Source of the DNA: Bacillota bacterium
Lineage (GTDB): Bacteria; Bacillota; Clostridia; Lachnospirales; CAG-274
Direction of reading: 5' to 3'
NCBI GenBank assembly: GCA_017627115.1
Contig: JAGAHK010000110.1
Location: 1-12,285 of the forward strand
DNA length: 12,285 nucleotides
In this document: positions 7,476-12,285 of the stretch, in pieces
Position numbering within the stretch: position 1 is the stretch's first letter
Layout of the letters: each line of letters begins with the position of its first letter
The notes under the pieces: model-generated
Databases searched by the model: none
What the model saw: the letters and a program-made list of their open reading frames with translations, nothing else
Told to the model about the DNA's origin: nothing
Made by a program: the position numbers and the translations under genes

Positions 7476-8363
7476 TTAATGTATTTGTCTTATCATTGTG
7501 ACGATACGGTCAAGATCTTCGTCCGAATAGTACTCTATTTCTATCCTGCCTTTTTTATTCTTTTTCGGCTTGATATTTACCTTTGTGCCTAAAATTGATT
7601 TAAGGTCTTTCATAAGGCTGATGTAAATACGTGCTTCCTCGGGATTTTTGATCGAGGGTTTCTTCACTTCTTCGGGTACAGCCTCATTTTTGGCTTTTAT
7701 AAGTTCTTCCGTCTGTCTTACGCTCAGACCTTCTTCGATTATAAGTTCTGCCGTTTCAAACTGCTCATCGTTATTTGGCAAGCCAAGAAGAGCACGACAA
7801 TGACCGCTTGAAAGTCTGTTTTCAACAAGAAATGTCTGCACACGCTTATCAAGATTTAAAAGACGAATGGAGTTTGCGACTGCGGCACGACTTTTGCCGA
7901 CCTTTTCCGCAATAGCTTCCTGATTTAAGTTGAATTCCTCTGCAAATTTTTTATATGTGAGTGCTTCTTCAAGAGGATTGAGGTCTTCACGCTGGATATT
8001 TTCAATAAGAGCTATTTCAAGTGCTTCAAGGTCTGAAATATCGTCGCGCACAATAACGGGAATTTCCGTTATTCCTGCTTTGCGTGCTGCGCGCCAACGT
8101 CTTTCGCCTGCGATTATCACATAATGGTCTTCATTTTTCTTAACGGTTATAGGCTGGATGACACCTATGCCCTTAATGCTTTCCGCAAGTTCTTCAAGGC
8201 TTTCCTCATCAAACTTTTTACGCGGCTGACTTTTATTCGGAGTTATTTTGTTTATATCTACCGAAAAAACCTTGCTCTGATCGTCGTTACTTACAACTGC
8301 AACGGGATCTTCTTTTATAAGAGCGCCAAGGCCTCTTCCTAAACCACCTTTTTTTGCTGCCAT
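7476..8363 (-). CDS. parB: Chromosome partitioning protein ParB (Spo0J), CTPase clamp
   Basis: ParB loads on parS, closes as a CTP-dependent clamp, spreads on neighbouring DNA and recruits ParA and SMC. The 295 residues show the N-terminal ParA-contacting LGRGLGALI (8-16), the ParB/Srx CTP-binding domain with GERRWRA (86-92) and ENIQR (121-125), and a helix-turn-helix (about 147-170, LNQEAIAEKVGKSRAAVANS) for parS recognition. A lysine-rich linker and a C-terminal dimerisation domain (about 240-295) follow. The length is normal and all key motifs are intact. A GGAAGGAAA ribosome site supports the ATG, which lies 18 bp after the parA stop. Consensus parS sites lie on both sides of the parAB pair, supporting a chromosomal rather than plasmid role. 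Confidence 0.96.
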   Translation of the reverse strand: MAAKKGGLGRGLGALIKEDPVAVVSNDDQSKVFSVDINKITPNKSQPRKKFDEESLEELAESIKGIGVIQPITVKKNEDHYVIIAGERRWRAARKAGITEIPVIVRDDISDLEALEIALIENIQREDLNPLEEALTYKKFAEEFNLNQEAIAEKVGKSRAAVANSIRLLNLDKRVQTFLVENRLSSGHCRALLGLPNNDEQFETAELIIEEGLSVRQTEELIKAKNEAVPEEVKKPSIKNPEEARIYISLMKDLKSILGTKVNIKPKKNKKGRIEIEYYSDEDLDRIVTMIRQIH

Positions 8364-8381
8364 TTTAATTTCCTTCCTTTA

Positions 8382-9155
8382 TTATTTGCCGTGTTCAATC
8401 ACCATATCTGCCAAAAGTTCGTATGCCTCCGCACCCTTTGATTTCGGGTCGTAAATATTTATCGGCATACCGTGGCTCGGTGCTTCACTTAATCTGACAT
8501 TACGCGGTATGATACATTTATATACGGATTCGTCAAAGTAATTTTTAACTTCTTCGACTACCTGTAATGATAAGTTCGTTCTGCCGTCATACATTGTAAA
8601 GACGATACCCTCGATTTTTATTTTATCGTTGAGTTTTGTTTTTACAATGTTGTATGTGTGTATAAACTGTGACAGACCTTCAAGTGCAAGAAATTCGCAT
8701 TGAAGCGGAATAAGCACGGAGTCTGCCGCAACAAGGGCATTGAGCGTCAGTATATTCAAAGACGGCGGACAGTCGATAATGATAAAATCGTATCTGTCGC
8801 GTAAAAAATACTTATCTATCGTGTTTTTTAATATATGGTTTGGCTTTTCGGTCTCAACAAGCTCTATTTCCGCACCTGCAAGGTTGATGTCGGTGGGGAG
8901 TATCTCCATTGAGTTGAAATGCTCAACACGTTTTTTAATGTCAAAAAAGTCGGCATTTTCGGTTAATAAGTCATAAAATGTTTGATCGCCGTTGTTCTTT
9001 TCAAGACCGAGCCCTGTTGTTGTATTGCCCTGCGGGTCAGAGTCGATAACCAGAACGCTTTTGTTTTTTGCCGCAAGATAAGCGGAAAGATTGATAGCTG
9101 TTGTTGTTTTTCCGACACCGCCTTTTTGGTTGGCAATTGCAATAACTCGTCCCAT
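8382..9155 (-). CDS. parA: Chromosome partitioning ATPase ParA (Soj)
   Basis: ParA is a MinD/ParA-family ATPase that binds DNA as an ATP dimer and positions ParB-parS complexes; in Bacillus, Soj also affects DnaA. The 257 residues carry the deviant Walker A KGGVGKTTT (11-19) with the signature lysine at K11, DSDPQGN (38-44), and a Walker B-type DFIIIDCPPSLNILTLNAL. The short N-terminus without an extra helix-turn-helix matches chromosomal Soj rather than the larger plasmid type Ia ParA. AAAAAGGAGG (9167-9176) before the ATG is a strong ribosome site. It is the first gene of the minus-strand operon, directly behind a promoter that overlaps parS. Confidence 0.96.
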   Translation of the reverse strand: MGRVIAIANQKGGVGKTTTAINLSAYLAAKNKSVLVIDSDPQGNTTTGLGLEKNNGDQTFYDLLTENADFFDIKKRVEHFNSMEILPTDINLAGAEIELVETEKPNHILKNTIDKYFLRDRYDFIIIDCPPSLNILTLNALVAADSVLIPLQCEFLALEGLSQFIHTYNIVKTKLNDKIKIEGIVFTMYDGRTNLSLQVVEEVKNYFDESVYKCIIPRNVRLSEAPSHGMPINIYDPKSKGAEAYELLADMVIEHGK

Positions 9156-9208
9156 TTTGTGTTTTACCTCCTTTTTGTCGAATTATTTAATTTTTTTACT
9201 ATGATTTA

Positions 9209-9237
9209 ATTATACCATAAAAATGTTTCACGTGAAA
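9209..9237 (-). promoter_or_regulatory. Promoter of the parA-parB operon
   Basis: On the minus strand a perfect TATAAT (9214-9209) is preceded by TGG, an extended -10. The -35 region (TTTCAC, 9237-9232, 17-bp spacer) is weak and lies inside parS. The extended -10 may make up for the poor -35. ParB bound at parS would cover this promoter, suggesting autoregulation. Confidence 0.6.
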
Positions 9238-9239
9238 CA
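9224..9239. promoter_or_regulatory. parS centromere site upstream of parA
   Basis: A second perfect TGTTTCACGTGAAACA palindrome lies about 1.8 kb from the first, so consensus parS sites bracket the parA-parB pair. This one overlaps the -35 and spacer of the parAB promoter. Confidence 0.93.
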
Positions 9240-9349
9240 AAAATATGATTTATTATTTAACAAAATTTGATAGTTAAAAAAATGATATTTTGTGTATTTT
9301 GTAATAGTTTTGTAACAATTTCCAAAAACTGCTATTTTTTAAAAAACTA

Positions 9350-9366
9350 TTCAATTAAGTATTGAA
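9350..9366. repeat. Inverted repeat overlapping the ABC gene promoter
   Basis: TTCAAT and ATTGAA (6-bp arms, 5-nt spacer) overlap the -35 hexamer of the plus-strand promoter. It could be an operator or a chance palindrome in AT-rich DNA. Confidence 0.3.
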
Positions 9367-9389
9367 TTTTTTGATTATTTTGTTATAAT
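9362..9389 (+). promoter_or_regulatory. Promoter of the ABC ATPase operon
   Basis: TTGAAT (9362-9367), a 16-bp spacer and TATAAT (9384-9389) with an upstream TGT extended -10 form a good sigma-A promoter. A second TATAAT follows at once (9390-9395) without a suitably spaced -35. Transcription would start near 9396. Confidence 0.65.
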
Positions 9390-9463
9390 TATAATAGAGG
9401 AAAATGGGGTCTTGTTGGAAAAACTATGTTTATACCGACGAGACGATCTTGAAAGGAAGAAAA

Positions 9464-10147
9464 ATGCTACGGCTTGAAAACATACATAAAAGCTACGGCA
9501 AGGCTAAAATACTTGACGGTGTGGGCTTTGAGATATACAAAGGCGACTGTATCGGGCTTATCGGCGGCAACGGCTGCGGCAAAACCACATTGATACAGAT
9601 ACTTTGCGGCACTTTAAAACCAAATAAAGGCAGCATACTTAACGGCGGTGAGCCTGTTGAGAGGGCAGACTACAAGCATCTTTTCGGCTATCTTCCGCAG
9701 AACGATCCTCTTATTGACGAGCTGACGGTCAAGGATAATCTGAAACTGTGGTTTTCGGCAATGGATATAAAGTTCAAGGGCAGCGATATTGTTGATAAAC
9801 TCGGCATTTCGGGCTATCTTAATAAGCCTGTGAATAAGCTTTCGGGCGGTATGAAACGCCGTGTGAGTCTGTGCATTGCAATGGCGAATAAGGCGCCGAT
9901 ACTTGTTATGGATGAGCCGACGACCGCACTTGACCTTGCGGCAAAAGGCGAAATATGGCAGCTTTTGAAGGATTTTATCACAAACGGCGGCACAATAGTT
10001 CTGAGTACGCACGATTATGATGAAATAAAGCGGTGCAGCCGTCTTATGCTGATGAAAAACGGCAAGCTGAAAGAAATAGATAAAAATACATCATATAATG
10101 AGATAATCGAGAGTATTATTGGAGGAGTAAATGAAGGACAACGATAA
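9464..10147 (+). CDS. ABC transporter ATP-binding protein
   Basis: This 227-residue nucleotide-binding domain binds and hydrolyses ATP for a membrane transporter. It shows Walker A GGNGCGKTT (34-42), Q-loop Q79, signature LSGGM (126-130), Walker B ILVMDEP (146-152) and H-loop H183. The profile (MLRLENIHKSYG start, YLPQNDPLIDELTVKDNL) resembles ATPases of CcmA/multidrug or exporter type. I chose the ATG at 9464: it has GGAAG about 5 nt upstream, and family members start here. An in-frame ATG at 9404 would add 20 residues, but its AGAGG is only 3 nt away. The end overlaps the next gene by 17 bp, so the two are coupled. No permease is recognisable nearby; its partner may be that membrane protein or may be encoded past the window. 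Confidence 0.88.
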   Translation: MLRLENIHKSYGKAKILDGVGFEIYKGDCIGLIGGNGCGKTTLIQILCGTLKPNKGSILNGGEPVERADYKHLFGYLPQNDPLIDELTVKDNLKLWFSAMDIKFKGSDIVDKLGISGYLNKPVNKLSGGMKRRVSLCIAMANKAPILVMDEPTTALDLAAKGEIWQLLKDFITNGGTIVLSTHDYDEIKRCSRLMLMKNGKLKEIDKNTSYNEIIESIIGGVNEGQR

Positions 10148-12137
10148 GCAAAGGCGGGGCAGAGTTGCTTCAAGGGAAGAATTGCTGAAAAAAAGTTCGC
10201 GCCGTGACCCGTCAAGGCGTGAGAGTACACGCAGGCAGACTTCCGAGGAAGAACCCGTAAAGAAAAAAACGGCATCGCAGGAGGCAAGGCAGAGGGCTGC
10301 GGAAAGACCGCACCATACAAGCGATGAACGCAGGCGGTCGGACGAACGCACTCCGCAGCAGACAACACAGCGTGTGACCTCACAGAAACAGGGCACAAAA
10401 AAGCGCAGAAAGAAAAAAAACAAGCTTAAAAGATATTACAGGCTGATAATTGTGATGATAATTTTCGTGCTTATTCTTGCAATACCTATAAGCGGAATAA
10501 TAAGGCTGTTTTCGGGCAGCAAGGGCAGTGTGCGCAGGGCATATGCAAAGACTGTGAGTATGTACGAGAAAAAGCCTTCGGTGACGGAAAAAATACTTGG
10601 CAAGGATGTCACAAAGCTGATGAAAACAGGCAATTACAGTCAGAATTTCAGACTTGGCGTTACCGATAACACGGCAGGCATACAGGGGCTTGGCATATCG
10701 GGCAGCATGAACAAAAATACCTCGGGCAAAACGGCTGATATTCAGCTTTCCGCAGGTTATTCCGATGCGGATGTCATAGGGCTTAAAATGTTTACGGACA
10801 ATAAGCAGATTCTTCTTTCGGCACCCGGTATCTACGATTCATGGCTCTCGATAGACTGTGATAAAAATGTTTCGCAGCTTTCGCAGTCGGCTCTCGGCAA
10901 AAAGATAGAGTTCTCCGATGAGCGTGATTTTCCGCTTAAACTTTTTGACGAACAGGATGACCAGGGCGAGATAATAGTCGGTCTCGGCGAGCAGTTTAAA
11001 ACCATTTTCACAAAGCAGGCCGACAGCCTTTCCAAAAAGGCAGCATATAAGAGAATAAAGGAAAAGAAGGTCGTACTTATCGACGGTGCGGAAAAACGTC
11101 TGCGCGGCTACGAGCTGACGATAAAGGGCGATGATTTCAAAAACTTCCTTGTAAATATCATCAGCGATGTGAGGAAAAACAAGAAGATAAAAGCCTATCT
11201 TACCAATTATGCAAAGATACAGTTTAAGGAATGGGGCTTTTTGAGCAAGCTTTACGACAGCCCCGATTATCTTGTGGATACCTATTACAAGCAGATAGAT
11301 GATACGATGGAGAAGATAAGAAACTCCGAATTCGTTGATACAAAGGCGGAAATTTATATCTATAAAGGCGTTATTGCCGATATACATTTCAGTACGGTCT
11401 ACACTATCGACCAGGATCAGATGAAGATTGACCTTACGGGCGGTATGTACGGCGGCAAAAAGCCTTATGAGGACCTTTCGCTCAATCTTTCGTTAAGTGA
11501 CGACAAGCGTGCTCTCAATATAGGCTACGCCGAGGAGACCGACAATATAGATTCCGCTTATACGCATAAGAGGTCTTTTGTGCTGGGTGACGGCAATGAA
11601 GATCTGACTGTTGATACAAAGGTGACTTACGATAAGTCAACGGGCGTGCTGAACGGTTCGGCAAACCTGAAAACACCGAGCGGCGGTTATATCGACCTGA
11701 ACGGTTCGGGCAGTCTTAACAAGGCAAACGGCATTACGCAGATAAATGCGCAGGAGATAAAGCTTGACTATAACAGCCTGTTTACGCTTATTATGGACGG
11801 CAGTTACGATATAGGCGCGCTTTCGGCAAAACCGCAGAAACCCGACGGCGAGGTGACAGACCTGTTTACTGCCGACGAAGCGCAGCTTAATGCCATACAG
11901 ACAACAGTAACGCAGAATATAGATGCGGTGTTCGGCAAAATAGATGAAGTACTGACAAAACTTATCGTTAAACCCGAGACACAGCCTGCGGACGGTCAGA
12001 CGACCGAAAACGGCGAGAATACCGAGGCTTCTTCCGAAAGTACGGAGGGTGCAGCCGAAGAGACCACCGAACAGGCGGAGACCACAGAACAGACGGAAAA
12101 CGCCGAAAACGCTGAAAATACGGACGAAGCGGCATAA
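10131..12137 (+). CDS. Unknown single-pass membrane protein with a large extracytoplasmic domain
   Basis: I do not recognise this 668-residue protein. Residues 1-103 are highly charged and probably disordered (many R/K with S, T and E, ending in KKRRKKKNKLKRYYR). One hydrophobic segment follows (about 104-127). The basic side before it predicts N-in topology with residues 128-668 outside. The outside part is rich in alternating strand-like segments and GG/GSG turns (about 165-245 and 405-560), so a beta-rich fold is likely, with a charged helical portion (about 295-400). There is one cysteine (C243), no sortase motif and no lipobox. The tail (about 614-668) is acidic low complexity built from TEQ and ENAEN units. 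GGAGGAG lies just before the ATG, and the start lies inside the ABC gene, so the pair is translationally coupled. It may be an accessory subunit of the ABC system, but it lacks the multiple membrane spans of a permease. Confidence 0.8.
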   Translation: MKDNDKQRRGRVASREELLKKSSRRDPSRRESTRRQTSEEEPVKKKTASQEARQRAAERPHHTSDERRRSDERTPQQTTQRVTSQKQGTKKRRKKKNKLKRYYRLIIVMIIFVLILAIPISGIIRLFSGSKGSVRRAYAKTVSMYEKKPSVTEKILGKDVTKLMKTGNYSQNFRLGVTDNTAGIQGLGISGSMNKNTSGKTADIQLSAGYSDADVIGLKMFTDNKQILLSAPGIYDSWLSIDCDKNVSQLSQSALGKKIEFSDERDFPLKLFDEQDDQGEIIVGLGEQFKTIFTKQADSLSKKAAYKRIKEKKVVLIDGAEKRLRGYELTIKGDDFKNFLVNIISDVRKNKKIKAYLTNYAKIQFKEWGFLSKLYDSPDYLVDTYYKQIDDTMEKIRNSEFVDTKAEIYIYKGVIADIHFSTVYTIDQDQMKIDLTGGMYGGKKPYEDLSLNLSLSDDKRALNIGYAEETDNIDSAYTHKRSFVLGDGNEDLTVDTKVTYDKSTGVLNGSANLKTPSGGYIDLNGSGSLNKANGITQINAQEIKLDYNSLFTLIMDGSYDIGALSAKPQKPDGEVTDLFTADEAQLNAIQTTVTQNIDAVFGKIDEVLTKLIVKPETQPADGQTTENGENTEASSESTEGAAEETTEQAETTEQTENAENAENTDEAA

Positions 12138-12145
12138 AAACAAAT

Positions 12146-12199
12146 GAGGGTGTCGCATTAAGCTCCACCCTCTGGCGAAAAACAGGTTTTTCGCCAATT
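12146..12199 (+). repeat. Conserved two-hairpin arm, copy 2
   Basis: Stem I pairs GAGGGTG (12146-12152) with CACCCTC (12166-12172), 7 perfect pairs around a 13-nt loop. Stem II pairs TGGCGAAAAAC (12173-12183) with GTTTTTCGCCA (12186-12196), 11 perfect pairs. There is no T-tract after either stem, so it is not a standard rho-independent terminator, although it is the first structure after the stop codon. Confidence 0.7.
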
Positions 12200-12285
12200 T
12201 TGCAGTCATACTGCGCGCCAGCAAGCTGTCACTTGATGCCTGTAAGGTTTGAAAAATCAAGTTTTTCTCCTCGGCGAAAACGCGG
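12146..12285 (+). mobile_element. Second copy of the repeat element, cut by the window end
   Basis: It begins 8 nt after the stop of the membrane protein gene with GAGGGTGTCGCATTAAG. The first 54 bp match copy 1 (4696-4643, minus strand) at 51 of 54 positions. Then 67 bp do not align by eye (12200-12266), and 19 bp (12267-12285) match 4577-4559 perfectly. The far end is outside the window. The variable middle carries GCAGT/ACTGC (12202-12214) and ACTTGAT/ATCAAGT (12231-12262) hairpins. It is in the same sense as the preceding gene, as copy 1 is with serS. Confidence 0.7.

Larger units (their letters stand above)
9156..9463. other. Divergent regulatory region between parA and the ABC ATPase gene
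   Basis: These 308 bp are very AT-rich and contain no gene. From left to right they hold the parA ribosome site, the parAB promoter with an overlapping parS, a featureless AT-rich stretch (about 9240-9345), an inverted repeat at 9350-9366, the promoter of the ABC gene and its leader of about 65 nt. Confidence 0.7.

Noticed and set aside
9404..9463. An upstream ATG that would add 20 residues to the ABC ATPase.
   Set aside because: The AGAGG before it is only 3 nt away, the extra residues are not family-like, and the ATG at 9464 has a well-placed GGAAG and a typical MLRLENIHKSYG start.
12146..12196. Rho-independent terminator of the membrane protein gene.
   Set aside because: Two good hairpins follow the stop codon, but neither is followed by a T-tract; the T-run lies inside stem II. 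A termination role by another route stays possible.
1..12285. CRISPR array, tRNA, rRNA or phage genes.
   Set aside because: I saw no regularly spaced direct repeats, no tRNA cloverleaf or rRNA signatures, and no integrase or structural phage genes.

Overview
The window reads as a chromosomal segment from a Clostridia-type Bacillota, possibly a gut Oscillospiraceae/Ruminococcus-like anaerobe. The evidence is a very large oxygen-sensitive-type (R)-2-hydroxyacyl-CoA dehydratase activase fusion, AGGAGG-type ribosome sites, TAA stops on every gene, and the Clostridia-style cluster parA-parB-DUF4446-serS with TGTTTCACGTGAAACA parS sites. Two parS sites and parAB suggest the replication-origin half of the chromosome. 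The genus is an inference.

Layout. Positions 1-139 are a promoter and leader. A 1418-residue activase/dehydratase fusion occupies 140-4396 (+). Between it and the convergent serS lies a 309-bp gap filled almost entirely by a 264-bp element (4433-4696) with 17-bp terminal inverted repeats and A7 tracts on both sides. On the minus strand a tightly packed operon reads parA (9155-8382), parB (8363-7476), parS, a DUF4446 gene broken by one in-frame TAA (7367-6795), a Cof-type HAD phosphatase (6790-5990) and serS (5986-4706). The divergent 308-bp region 9156-9463 holds the second parS, a good minus-strand promoter for parAB and a good plus-strand promoter. The plus-strand promoter drives a lone ABC ATPase (9464-10147), overlapped by a 668-residue single-pass membrane protein of unknown function (10131-12137). 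The window ends inside a second, truncated copy of the same repeat element (12146-12285).

How the genes work together. ParA and ParB with parS form the chromosome segregation/origin-organising module. serS is a housekeeping gene at the end of that operon. The HAD phosphatase is translationally coupled on both sides. The ABC ATPase and the membrane protein form a second two-gene operon with no recognisable permease. The 1418-residue protein stands alone.

The most unusual signal is the repeat element. Its two copies share a 54-bp arm with only three differences, and all three preserve base pairing when read in the sense of the upstream gene (one G-C versus A-U compensatory pair, one G-U versus A-U). 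A central stretch of about 65 nt has diverged in sequence yet still folds into short hairpins in both copies. Both copies sit 8-9 nt after a stop codon in the same sense as the gene. This looks like a small mobile element that is also a structured 3'-UTR RNA. The second notable point is the single nonsense codon in an otherwise intact DUF4446 gene.
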